Source: Candidatus Izemoplasma sp. (lineage in GTDB: Bacteria; Bacillota_I; Bacilli_A; Izemoplasmatales; Izemoplasmataceae). From it: 64,000 bases of DNA. A model generated the notes under the pieces. It worked only from the letters and a program-made list of their open reading frames with translations, was not told the DNA's origin and made no database searches. Of this stretch, positions 1-8,019 are shown piece after piece. Numbering within the stretch: position 1 is the first letter of the stretch; each line of letters begins with the position of its first letter. The position numbers and the translations under genes are program-made. The stretch is from positions 62,001-126,000 of the forward strand of contig JAXKVY010000003.1 of the NCBI GenBank assembly GCA_036172455.1, given 5' to 3'.

Positions 1-340
1 CACACCTGTTTACTATATCATTATTGAGAACAAACGGATTAATAAACGTACGCTAGTCATAGCCTTTATAAGTGTGCATCTGATTGCGGCTGTTGCGGTT
101 AGTTTAAATCTAACGATTGGTACGAATTATATGTATTTATCTCCAGATAATAGCCACAATTTGTTTGCCTTTATTCCAATTCATCAAGTATTTCCTGCAT
201 TAGCTGATTGGCCTGGGGTCATTCTATTTGGTGAGATATTAACTTTTCCAGTGTATTTTAGTGTATATTATATCATTAAATGGGGACAAAAACATTTAGA
301 TGAAGGAGGAGAATATGTCAAAATTAGAGAACAATTTTAA
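1..340 (+). CDS. YwaF/TIGR02206-like integral membrane protein, C-terminal part
   Basis: The open frame runs in from before base 1 (frame starting at base 2) and ends with TAA at 338-340, so only about the last 112 residues are present. It shows at least three hydrophobic segments. The motif GTNYMYL, followed by a proline-rich loop and a late 'WPG' before the last helix, resembles the TIGR02206/YwaF family of integral membrane proteins, whose function is not established. The next gene starts inside its 3' end, so the two are probably translationally coupled. The family call is moderate because the N-terminal half is outside the window. Confidence 0.55.
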   Translation, partial: TPVYYIIIENKRINKRTLVIAFISVHLIAAVAVSLNLTIGTNYMYLSPDNSHNLFAFIPIHQVFPALADWPGVILFGEILTFPVYFSVYYIIKWGQKHLDEGGEYVKIREQF

Positions 341-716
341 CGCGTTAAAGAAAATGGTAAGAAGACCTATCCAAATCACCTTAGTGTTTATTTTAGTGTG
401 TACCTCTGGGATCATAATCTTCTTTCAAACTGGCGCAGAAATCTTTTTTGCTGTAATGATTGTGATACTTGCCATTAACCTAATCCCTAAAATGCGTGAG
501 CACCGTAAAATATTACATATTGAACAAAGTTATTTACAACATCCAAAAGATGCCATCGGATCGATTAGTGATATGGTTAATAAACTCACTAAAGAATATA
601 AATCCACTCAACATGGGTCTGAAGAAGGTGGCGTTGATCATTCTAAATTACGCCGATTAAAGAAAAAAATAACCTTACTTGAAGAAATTAAATCGCATAT
701 TAAACGTCAGTCTTAG
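315..716 (+). CDS. Small two-helix membrane protein with charged C-terminal tail
   Basis: The protein has 133 residues if translation starts at ATG 315, four bases after a strong AGGAGGAG site; ATG 300 is in frame but lies upstream of that site. Two adjacent hydrophobic segments (about residues 20-60) are followed by a cytosolic, lysine-rich, probably coiled tail ending in KKKITLLEEIKSHIKRQS. I recognise no family. It overlaps the preceding membrane gene by 26 bases and is followed at once by a terminator, so it ends that transcription unit. A structural or regulatory partner of the YwaF-like protein is possible but unproven. Confidence 0.6.
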   Translation: MSKLENNFNALKKMVRRPIQITLVFILVCTSGIIIFFQTGAEIFFAVMIVILAINLIPKMREHRKILHIEQSYLQHPKDAIGSISDMVNKLTKEYKSTQHGSEEGGVDHSKLRRLKKKITLLEEIKSHIKRQS

Positions 717-730
717 AACTGGCGTTTTTT
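702..730 (+). terminator. Intrinsic terminator
   Basis: An AAACGTCAG / CTGGCGTTT stem with one G-U pair runs into a T tract, at the end of the 315-716 gene. Confidence 0.75.
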
Positions 731-785
731 AATAGGGTTTTAAAAAAACGTATTTAGGTGTAAACTATAGATAGGGAGGCATCTT

Positions 786-1652
786 ATGGAAGCATTACGT
801 TATGAAACGTTACAAAATGGTGTTTTGCGATGTCAAGTGTGTCCTCATTATTGTGTTATTCCAAAGGGATCATCAGGCATATGCAAAATTCGGTATAATA
901 ATAATGGGAAACTTTTAGTAAGGAATTATGGCAGAGTAATCACAACGCACATTGATCCTATTGAAAAGAAACCAATATATCATTACCTAAAAGGAACGAA
1001 AACATATTCATTTGCCTGCATGGGCTGTAATATGCGGTGTCCATGGTGTCAAAATTATCAAATTTCTCAGATTACAGATGCGACTCAATTTGATAAAGGA
1101 ATTGCGTATCAGCCGATGGACCATATCAAGATGGTGAAAAAGTATGCGTTGCCATCCATTGCATATACCTATACGGAACCTACAATGTATATTGAGTATG
1201 CGTTAGACGTTATGAGATTAGCTCATGAACACGACATTAAAAATATCTGGGTCAGTAATGGATTTATCTCTGAAGAATCTCGAGAGAAACTAATTCCATT
1301 CGTCGATGCGGCCAATATAGACTATAAAGGTGATGAGTCTGTCTATCGAGAGTTTTCCTTGGGGCATGAAGACCATATATTATCAACTATGAAGGCCTTT
1401 AAGGATGCTGGTATACATCTTGAAGTAACAACGCTTTTAATTCCTGGCATTAATACAAGTCATGAGATGATTAACCATATGATTGATCAGTTGATTAAAT
1501 ATACAGGAAAAGAGACAATTTGGCATATATCGCGTTTCTATCCAGCATATAAGGAACAAGACCGTGATATAACACCTTATGAGATTTTAGAGTACGCCAA
1601 AGAAACTGCTCTAGACAAAGGATTAAAGCATGTTTATTTAGGAAATATTTAG
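786..1652 (+). CDS. amrS: AmmeMemoRadiSam system radical SAM enzyme
   Basis: This 288-residue protein is a radical S-adenosylmethionine enzyme. The 4Fe-4S motif CNMRCPWC (CX3CX2C) lies near residue 80, preceded by further N-terminal cysteines (CQVCPHYC, residues 16-23) that could hold another metal site. Length and the N-terminal cysteine block match the AmrS family, a relative of pyruvate formate-lyase activating enzymes found next to MEMO and AMMECR1 genes. The substrate of the system is unknown. A GGAGG site precedes ATG 786, and the downstream MEMO-AMMECR1 fusion starts 11 bases after the stop, so the two form an operon. Confidence 0.85.
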   Translation: MEALRYETLQNGVLRCQVCPHYCVIPKGSSGICKIRYNNNGKLLVRNYGRVITTHIDPIEKKPIYHYLKGTKTYSFACMGCNMRCPWCQNYQISQITDATQFDKGIAYQPMDHIKMVKKYALPSIAYTYTEPTMYIEYALDVMRLAHEHDIKNIWVSNGFISEESREKLIPFVDAANIDYKGDESVYREFSLGHEDHILSTMKAFKDAGIHLEVTTLLIPGINTSHEMINHMIDQLIKYTGKETIWHISRFYPAYKEQDRDITPYEILEYAKETALDKGLKHVYLGNI

Positions 1653-1663
1653 GAGGTTATAAG

Positions 1664-3052
1664 ATGAGCATTTTAGCAGGATATGTAGTTCCCCATCCGC
1701 CCATCATTGTCGATGACGTTGGCTCGGAAGACACAAGCGCTGCGAAAAAGACCATTGAGGCTTATCATCAAGTTGCAAAAGATATTCAAAGATTAAAGCC
1801 AGACACCATAATTGTGTCATCACCACATGGTAAACTTTATAGAGACTATTTCCATGTCTCATCAGGGATTGGAACACGTGGTGATTTTGGTCAGTTTGGG
1901 GCTAAGGATGTATCTTTTGCGGTATCTTATGATACAAAATTAGTGAAGGAAATATCGGATCAAGCACACCATAACAATTTACCGGTTGGTACATTGGGCG
2001 GCCATGAAACAGGATTGGATCATGGTGTCATGGTGCCGCTATATTTTATAAATCAATATTATCAAGATTATCAACTGATTCGGATATCTCCTAGTGGTTT
2101 TGATTTATTGGAACATTATAAGATTGGTAAATTCATTCAAAGCATTGTCGCTAATGATAAAAAAGTTGTTTGGGTAGCAAGTGGCGATTTATCACACAAG
2201 TTAAAAGAGTCTGGTCCGTATGGTTTTATTGAAGAAGGACCAAAGCTTGATCATCACATTACAGACGTTTTAAAAACGGCGCAGTTCAATGCCTTTTTTG
2301 ATATTCCAAAATCAATCAGAGAAAAGGGCGCAGAGTGTGGTTTGTCATCATTTGTGATGATGGCAGGCGCCCTTGATAGACGGGATATAGATCATACATT
2401 TTTATCATATGAAGGACCATTTGGTGTAGGCTACGCAGTGAGTATGTATCATGTCTTAGGGATTGATCAATCAAAACAATATGATAAGATATATCAAACT
2501 AAAGCTTCTAAAACAATCACAGAACAAAAAACAAAAGAAGACCCTTATATACAACTCGCAAGAGCGTCTTTAGAATATTTCACTAAGTATAAGAAACGCT
2601 TGATTCTACCAACACACTTACCAAAAGAATTGCTAGAGACAAAAGCCAGTGTTTTTGTGACAATCTTTAAACATGGTGAATTACGCGGTTGTGTAGGGAA
2701 AACATCTCCGACATACGAGTCTGTCGCAGAAGAAATTATCGATAGTGCGATTAGTGCTGGTCATCATGATCATCGATTTCCACATGTTAAAGAAGACGAA
2801 CTGCCTTACCTAACCTATAAAGTAGATGTACTGAGTCCACCAGAAACAATTGATTCCATCGATCAGTTAGACGTTAAAACCTATGGCGTTATTGTTAAGC
2901 ATGGTTACCGTTCAGGGTTATTATTACCCAATTTAGATGGTATTGATACCGCTGAAAAACAGGTTAGTATTGCTAAACAAAAGGCCGGTATTAATCCAAA
3001 TGAACCCGTGGATTTAGAACGATTTAAAGTTGTTAGACACGAAGTATCTTAA
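1664..3052 (+). CDS. AmmeMemoRadiSam fusion: MEMO-like dioxygenase fold (B) + AMMECR1 domain (A)
   Basis: The 462-residue protein joins two partners that are separate in many genomes. Residues 1 to about 270 are a class III extradiol dioxygenase (LigB/MEMO) fold, with HPP near the start, SSPHG near residue 50, GGHETGLDHG around 110-120 and SGDLSH around 170, supplying the usual metal-binding histidines. Residues about 290-462 are an AMMECR1 domain marked by LRGCVG and the HDHRFP region. No activity of the family has been firmly assigned. It follows amrS by 11 bases behind an AGGAGG site. The fusion supports a physical A-B complex acting with the radical SAM enzyme. Confidence 0.85.
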   Translation: MSILAGYVVPHPPIIVDDVGSEDTSAAKKTIEAYHQVAKDIQRLKPDTIIVSSPHGKLYRDYFHVSSGIGTRGDFGQFGAKDVSFAVSYDTKLVKEISDQAHHNNLPVGTLGGHETGLDHGVMVPLYFINQYYQDYQLIRISPSGFDLLEHYKIGKFIQSIVANDKKVVWVASGDLSHKLKESGPYGFIEEGPKLDHHITDVLKTAQFNAFFDIPKSIREKGAECGLSSFVMMAGALDRRDIDHTFLSYEGPFGVGYAVSMYHVLGIDQSKQYDKIYQTKASKTITEQKTKEDPYIQLARASLEYFTKYKKRLILPTHLPKELLETKASVFVTIFKHGELRGCVGKTSPTYESVAEEIIDSAISAGHHDHRFPHVKEDELPYLTYKVDVLSPPETIDSIDQLDVKTYGVIVKHGYRSGLLLPNLDGIDTAEKQVSIAKQKAGINPNEPVDLERFKVVRHEVS

Positions 3053-3126
3053 TCCTTATTTAGAAAAATCAGTATTTAAGATGAAGAAGCTCATTTCATT
3101 TAGTATTATAACGATAAGGTGATGAT

Positions 3127-3330
3127 ATGGGAAAAAAGAAAAAGAAAAAGAAAGTGCTCTGTCCGTGTTTTAAAATCACGAAACAGGATGTAAAAGAGCA
3201 CATTAGAAACGGTGTTACAACGTATCAAGAATTACAAAAATTAACGATGATTGGAACGAAGTGTTCCTCTTGTAAAAAGAAAACCAAAAAGAAATTTAAA
3301 AAGTACAAAGAGAAATTAGGCGCAAATTAG
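3127..3330 (+). CDS. Small lysine-rich BFD-like [2Fe-2S]-binding protein
   Basis: This 67-residue protein has CPCFKITKQDV near residue 12 and CSSCKKK near residue 45, giving a CXC...CXXC layout like bacterioferritin-associated ferredoxin (Fer2_BFD) domains. Roughly a third of the residues are lysine, including runs at both ends, so contact with RNA, DNA or polyphosphate is conceivable. It lies 74 bases after the MEMO-AMMECR1 fusion and about 40 bases before the exopolyphosphatase. It may supply electrons to the radical SAM enzyme, but that rests only on position. The domain call is good and the role is open. Confidence 0.65.
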   Translation: MGKKKKKKKVLCPCFKITKQDVKEHIRNGVTTYQELQKLTMIGTKCSSCKKKTKKKFKKYKEKLGAN

Positions 3331-3341
3331 CGTCTTTTTTG
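3317..3341 (+). terminator. Weak intrinsic terminator
   Basis: A short GGCGC / GCGTC stem with one G-U pair is followed by six Ts. It overlaps the end of the BFD-like gene. Confidence 0.45.
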
Positions 3342-3370
3342 TTATAATAGAATAAAGGGTGGTGACACAT

Positions 3371-4300
3371 ATGAAAGAAATCGCAATTATTGATATTGGA
3401 TCGAATACGGTACGGTTAGTGATTTATCAAATTTCTCAAGGCTTAAAATATGATGTATTAGTGAATCATAAAGAAGCTGTGAGACTAAGAAACTATGTCA
3501 AAGATAATAAATTAACTGAAGAAGGGATTGAAAAATTACGTCGTGTATTAAATGTCTTTACGGCAATTTTACACAAGGATAATATTTCTAAAGAACATAC
3601 GACATTTTTCGCGACACAAACAATTCGTATGATTGATAACCAAGAGGATGTTGTCTCACAAATGGAACAAGAGTTTAATATCTCAATCGAAGTTTTTTCA
3701 GAAGAAAAAGAATCTTTACTTGGATACAAAGGAATGAACACATTCTTAGTTCATGAAGACGAAGGATTATATGTCGATCTTGGTGGTGGGAGTACCGAAA
3801 TTGTACACTTTAAAGATGATGAAGCCCTTGATTATCATTGCTTTGACTTTGGAAGTGTTGTTCTCCGTAGTATTATTGAACATCCAATACCGACAGAAGA
3901 TGAGATTAGTTACTTAAAGTCATATTTATACGCAAAGTTTGAACAAGTCCCATGGTTACGGGCAATCAAAACACCACTCGTTGTCGTTGGAGGGAGTTCA
4001 CGTAACTTAGTGAGAATTGATCGGTTTATAACTAAACGCGATGAAGAAACCCATGGTTATCGCTTAGGATTACGTGAAATTAAGCGAATTCGTAAAATAT
4101 TAATGTTACTAAACTTAGAAGAGATTCAAAATATAAAAGGATTCACAAAGTCACGATCTGATATCATTATTCCATCAATACTAGTCTTTGAAATGCTTTA
4201 TGAATATATTAAGGCAGACTATTATGTCTGTAGTAGAACAGCCTTAAGAGAGGGTGTTCTAGTCGACATGATGGAGGAAATGTCATGGATAAAACAGTGA
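3371..4300 (+). CDS. ppx: Ppx/GppA-family exopolyphosphatase
   Basis: A 309-residue ASKHA-fold phosphatase that removes terminal phosphate from polyphosphate or acts on pppGpp. Phosphate-binding loops are visible at IDIGSNTVRL near the start, LYVDLGGGSTEIV near residue 135 and VVGGSSRNL near 210. At about 310 residues it is the short two-domain form without the long C-terminal HD region of E. coli Ppx. ATG 3371 is preferred over GTG 3359 because GGGTGGTG sits upstream at good spacing. It overlaps the polyphosphate kinase by 16 bases, so degradation and synthesis enzymes are co-translated. Specificity for polyphosphate over pppGpp is inferred from this neighbour. Confidence 0.85.
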   Translation: MKEIAIIDIGSNTVRLVIYQISQGLKYDVLVNHKEAVRLRNYVKDNKLTEEGIEKLRRVLNVFTAILHKDNISKEHTTFFATQTIRMIDNQEDVVSQMEQEFNISIEVFSEEKESLLGYKGMNTFLVHEDEGLYVDLGGGSTEIVHFKDDEALDYHCFDFGSVVLRSIIEHPIPTEDEISYLKSYLYAKFEQVPWLRAIKTPLVVVGGSSRNLVRIDRFITKRDEETHGYRLGLREIKRIRKILMLLNLEEIQNIKGFTKSRSDIIIPSILVFEMLYEYIKADYYVCSRTALREGVLVDMMEEMSWIKQ

Positions 4301-6300
4301 AATATACAGGACGCGAATTAAGTTGGCTACAATTTAATGAACGTGTCCTTGAAGAAAGTATTGCCCTCTCTAACCCGTTATTAGAACAGCTACGGTTTTT
4401 AAGTATCTTTTCATCGAATTTAGATGAGTACTTTATGATCCGGGTTTCAGGTATGAAAGGACAAGTTGATTTAGGACTTACAACCCCAGACAAAAAGACT
4501 GGCTTTTTAGCTAAGGAATATTTAAATAGGATGTTAAAAAAGTGCCATCAGTTGGTGATGGAACAATATCAAATCTATTCTAATAAGGTTGAAGAACTCA
4601 ATACCCACATTCAATTTGTCGGGTATAAAGATCTAAAAAGTAAGCATAAAGATAAAATGGATCGCTATTTCAAGAATCTCGTCTTTCCGATTTTGACACC
4701 TATTCGATTTAGTTCTTACTTACCGTTCCCATTATTGCCTAATTTAAGTGTGTATTTGATTTCTCAACTCCAAGATGATAAAGGCAATATTCACTATAGT
4801 GTTGTTACTGTACCAAAGAATGTCGAACGGTTTATCCATGTAAAAAAACAGTATTATATTCTATTAGATGACTTAATAATGCATCATATCGAACAGTTAT
4901 ATGAAGGATTAAAGGTATTAGAGGTTACCCCATTTAGAATCACCCGCGACTTTGATATTGAGTTTGATGATCAAACAGATGACTTTGCCAAAAGTGTCAT
5001 GACTGAACTAAAGAACCGCAAACGTGGCGCTGCGGTTCGATTAGAAATTGCTGATAATGCCAGTGAAGAGATTATTCAATTTTTAAAAATGCACTTAGAT
5101 TTAAAAGGCAAACAAATCTTTCAATTACCAGGGCCAATTGATCTCACATTTTTAAATGAAGTTTATGATAAAATCTCTAAAAAAATTCCAGGACTCGTTT
5201 TTAAATCACGATCCGCAATAGAGCCGAGTGTATTTAAAAACTCAACGTCAATTTTGGATGTCATCAGAAAGCGAGATGTATTATTACTTCATCCCCATCA
5301 TTCTTATGAGCCTGTTATTCAAATGTTAAAAGAAGCGAGTGAAGATGAGAATGTTGTGGCAATCAAGCAAACAATCTATCGGACAAATAAGGATTCACGC
5401 ATTATGAGTTATTTGGTGAGAGCTGCTGAGAGTGGTAAACAAGTCACCGTCTTATTTGAGTTGAAAGCACGTTTTGATGAAGAGAATAACTTATATTGGG
5501 GGAATGTCTTAGAACGAGCTGGTGCACATGTTATTTACGGTGTACCGCATTTAAAAACCCATTCTAAAGTGTTTTTAGTTGTTAGACGCGATCAATCACG
5601 TGTTGAACAGTTCGTTCATTTTAGTACTGGGAACTACAACGAAGATAATGCAAAGATTTATACCGATGCCTCATATTTTACATCGAAAAAATGGATAGGT
5701 GAAGATGCGGCAAAGTTTTTTAACTATATTAGTAGTTACACCAAAAAACCAACCTATAAAAAAATGATTGCTTCACCTGATTCGATTCGTGATATGCTAT
5801 TTAGTTCGATTGATCAAGAGATTGCGAATAAAAAAGCTAGTAAGAAAGCACATATTATTTTTAAAATCAATGCCATCACAGATGTTAAAATGATCAACAA
5901 ACTGTATCAAGCTTCACAAGCTGGTGTTCAAATAGACATGATTGTACGCGGTATCTGTTGCCTAAATCCCCAAGTGCCAGGGCTAAGTGACAATATTCGG
6001 GTAATCTCGATTGTAGGACGCTATTTAGAACATATGCGAATATATTATTTTTATCATGAAGGTAAAGATAAATTATATTTAAGCTCTGCTGATTTAATGA
6101 CGAGAAACATGGAAAACAGGATTGAACTCGCATTAGATATCACGGATAGAGTAAGTAAAAGACGTCTTTTAAAACTATTACACTTACAATTATCTGATAA
6201 TGTTAAGGCCCGTGAAAATATTCAAGGAACTTATGAAAAGATTGAAACATCTAAGCCGAAAGTGAATGCCCAAATGGCTCTATATGATATGTTGAAATAA
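4285..6300 (+). CDS. ppk1: Polyphosphate kinase 1
   Basis: The 671-residue enzyme transfers the ATP gamma-phosphate reversibly onto polyphosphate. The N-terminal segment with LSWLQFNERVLEE is the PPK1 N domain, and two phospholipase-D-like catalytic halves follow. The autophosphorylated histidine is most likely that in PHLKTHSKVFLV (about residue 425-435). The second half contains FSTGNYNEDNAKIYTD and a late LSSADLMTRNMENRIE block. Length matches the family (about 690). GGAGG inside the ppx 3' end drives ATG 4285. The overlapping ppx-ppk order is a common polyphosphate operon layout. Confidence 0.95.
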   Translation: MDKTVKYTGRELSWLQFNERVLEESIALSNPLLEQLRFLSIFSSNLDEYFMIRVSGMKGQVDLGLTTPDKKTGFLAKEYLNRMLKKCHQLVMEQYQIYSNKVEELNTHIQFVGYKDLKSKHKDKMDRYFKNLVFPILTPIRFSSYLPFPLLPNLSVYLISQLQDDKGNIHYSVVTVPKNVERFIHVKKQYYILLDDLIMHHIEQLYEGLKVLEVTPFRITRDFDIEFDDQTDDFAKSVMTELKNRKRGAAVRLEIADNASEEIIQFLKMHLDLKGKQIFQLPGPIDLTFLNEVYDKISKKIPGLVFKSRSAIEPSVFKNSTSILDVIRKRDVLLLHPHHSYEPVIQMLKEASEDENVVAIKQTIYRTNKDSRIMSYLVRAAESGKQVTVLFELKARFDEENNLYWGNVLERAGAHVIYGVPHLKTHSKVFLVVRRDQSRVEQFVHFSTGNYNEDNAKIYTDASYFTSKKWIGEDAAKFFNYISSYTKKPTYKKMIASPDSIRDMLFSSIDQEIANKKASKKAHIIFKINAITDVKMINKLYQASQAGVQIDMIVRGICCLNPQVPGLSDNIRVISIVGRYLEHMRIYYFYHEGKDKLYLSSADLMTRNMENRIELALDITDRVSKRRLLKLLHLQLSDNVKARENIQGTYEKIETSKPKVNAQMALYDMLK

Positions 6301-6328
6301 AAAAACAAGCTTTCGAGCTTGTTTTTTA
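6301..6328. terminator. Bidirectional terminator between ppk1 and the convergent membrane gene
   Basis: AAAAACAAGCT, TTCG loop, AGCTTGTTTTTT: a perfect stem flanked by A and T tracts, usable from both sides. Confidence 0.9.
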
Positions 6329-6670
6329 TAGAATTATATGAACTATTAGCGCGATTAACGTAAGCCCAATACATGCTTTATGGAGTGAAAGTAACGCATA
6401 GTTCTGTGTTTGTTTCATCGTACCACCAATACTTCCGGTAATTACCACAAGTAGTGCGACGATTAGGCCTGTTATACTGAGACTTGTTGAAACGATGTTT
6501 AAGATGATGTGAGATAAGGCAAGTAAAACGGCTAACCCACCAAAGGTGTAATGATACTTTGCCAGTTCGTGAACAAAAGCTAATCTCGTGTATTTTTTCA
6601 ATCCATTCATTAAAGCCAATATTGCAAAAATGATAATTAAATAGCCAATTACACGAATTAATGTTGTCAT
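6326..6670 (-). CDS. Four-helix membrane protein with conserved-looking histidines
   Basis: This 114-residue protein consists almost entirely of four transmembrane helices. Histidines occur near residues 34, 40, 58, 98 and 110, in or next to helices, a pattern seen in small b-type cytochrome-like proteins, so haem binding is possible. I do not recognise the family with confidence. The start at 6670 has an excellent AAAAGGAGG site. It is a single-gene unit converging on ppk1. Confidence 0.55.
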   Translation of the reverse strand: MTTLIRVIGYLIIIFAILALMNGLKKYTRLAFVHELAKYHYTFGGLAVLLALSHIILNIVSTSLSITGLIVALLVVITGSIGGTMKQTQNYALLSLHKACIGLTLIALIVHIIL

Positions 6671-6730
6671 TTTATGCCTCCTTTTAATAACTTTATTATA
6701 TCACATGATAAATAAAAACACAGCCTATTA

Positions 6731-6757
6731 AAAAAGCCACAAATAGTGACTTTTTTA
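6731..6757 (-). terminator. Intrinsic terminator for the alpha/beta hydrolase gene
   Basis: On the minus strand AAAAAAGTCAC pairs with GTGGCTTTTTT around a five-base loop. Confidence 0.7.
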
Positions 6758-6763
6758 AGGAGG

Positions 6764-7645
6764 TTATTTCAGAAAATTAAGAATATTATTAGTTAACTCA
6801 TCTGGTTTGTCCACTAATGGACTATGACCAGCGTCTTTAAGGACAACTTTTTTGGCATTTGGCAATGCCTCTACGGTTTCATCAATCATATATTCTAAAA
6901 CAGTAATATCTTTATTAGACCAAATTGAGAGTACGGGACAGGTAACATCCCCGATGTTGCCCTCTCCTAAGGAGACACCATTTGAGAAATTTGACATATT
7001 AAATGTCGTTAATGCCCAATCTATATCTACTAGATTACGTTGTTTTAAGGTTTCTTCTAAATAGCGTTTATTATCCTCTTCAGAGGGTTGATTAACAGTA
7101 TAAATAACTTGCTTCCAAATTGCATCCATTGCGGCAACATTTTTAGTATCAAAAATACCTACCATTGGTGCAACTTGAACAGGATCTTTTGCTAAGTCTT
7201 CTTTGGTCTCATAATACTTCCCTACCATTGGCGTTCCTGCTTCATCTTTTTGAAAGATTGGATACCCACGATGAGAAGCGGACTCTATCAAGATTAACTT
7301 ATTAACGTGATCAGGAACTTTTGCTGCCATACTTAAGGCAATAGCACCTCCGGTGCTCCATCCACCTAAAAAGTAGGACTTGATGGATAATAGTCTCAAC
7401 AAATCAATCACATCATCTGCTAGGTCATGAAGGCTCTCAAAAGGTTTTTTATATGAAGAATCACCAAAGCCTCTTAAATCAGGTGCAATTATACGATATG
7501 AATCCTTTAATCGTTCAATTAATGGTTCAAAATGAACACTACTTGACATATTTCCATGAAGTAAAACAAGTACTTCATTACCGTCACCAGTATCAATATA
7601 ATAATATTGTTCACCATTACTTAATGTAATACCTTTTTTATTCAT
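6764..7645 (-). CDS. Alpha/beta-fold hydrolase
   Basis: A 293-residue serine hydrolase. The oxyanion segment LLHGNMSSS lies near residue 28, the nucleophile elbow GGWSTGG (GXSXG) near 95, and the catalytic histidine in KDAGHSPLVDKP near 275. Only one insertion, around residues 120-190, acts as a lid. Substrate cannot be read from the sequence; esterase, lactonase or haloalkane-type activity are all possible. It has its own AGGAGG site before ATG 7645 and a terminator behind it, so it appears to be monocistronic. The 240 bases upstream of it carry no gene. Confidence 0.85.
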   Translation of the reverse strand: MNKKGITLSNGEQYYYIDTGDGNEVLVLLHGNMSSSVHFEPLIERLKDSYRIIAPDLRGFGDSSYKKPFESLHDLADDVIDLLRLLSIKSYFLGGWSTGGAIALSMAAKVPDHVNKLILIESASHRGYPIFQKDEAGTPMVGKYYETKEDLAKDPVQVAPMVGIFDTKNVAAMDAIWKQVIYTVNQPSEEDNKRYLEETLKQRNLVDIDWALTTFNMSNFSNGVSLGEGNIGDVTCPVLSIWSNKDITVLEYMIDETVEALPNAKKVVLKDAGHSPLVDKPDELTNNILNFLK

Positions 7646-7884
7646 GGTATCCTCCTATAATATTTTTGGTATTTAAGTGTCATTCATAAACCAAACTATA
7701 AGTTTTCTAACGGGTTGTGCTTGTTTGTACATTAACGGATGAACAGAATTTAGGATAATAATATATTTAACATTTAATAATTTTTTCACGAGAAATATTT
7801 TTTTAAGACAAGTGTAGATAATCTTACTCTCCATTGATTATCAATGTGTTATTGATAATTCATGTGATGTATATTTTAAGACGA
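7646..7884. other. Intergenic stretch without a gene
   Basis: It holds the promoter region and ribosome-binding site of the hydrolase and lies just beyond the truncated permease. I see no open frame with a start signal and no terminator hairpin. Confidence 0.5.
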
Positions 7885-8019
7885 CTAGTCGTTTCTGTGC
7901 TCAGAGTGTGTTGTACGAGATGTTCTAAAAATGAGAACAATCCCGAGTGCCGCAAGGGCATAGCCACTACCTGTCTCTAAACTATTAAAGAGTAAGGTAA
8001 ATATTGATTTAAAATCCAT
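7885..8019 (-). pseudogene. Truncated LivH-type ABC permease remnant
   Basis: The start codon overlaps the stop of the KASIII-like gene as TAATG. The first 37 or so residues (LLFNSLETGSGYALAALGIVLIF, written here only as evidence of family: SGYALAALG) match the first helix of branched-chain amino acid permeases (LivH), whose usual start is INGL..GSIYAL.ALGY. The frame then runs into an unrelated HSEHRND tail and stops after 44 residues, where about 290 are expected. The remainder and any partner transporter genes are missing, so this is probably the scar of a deletion. Translation may still occur because of the coupling. Confidence 0.65.

Noticed and set aside
4209-4493. Antisense frame across the ppx/ppk1 overlap
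   Set aside because: It is a shadow of two certain genes and has no start signal.
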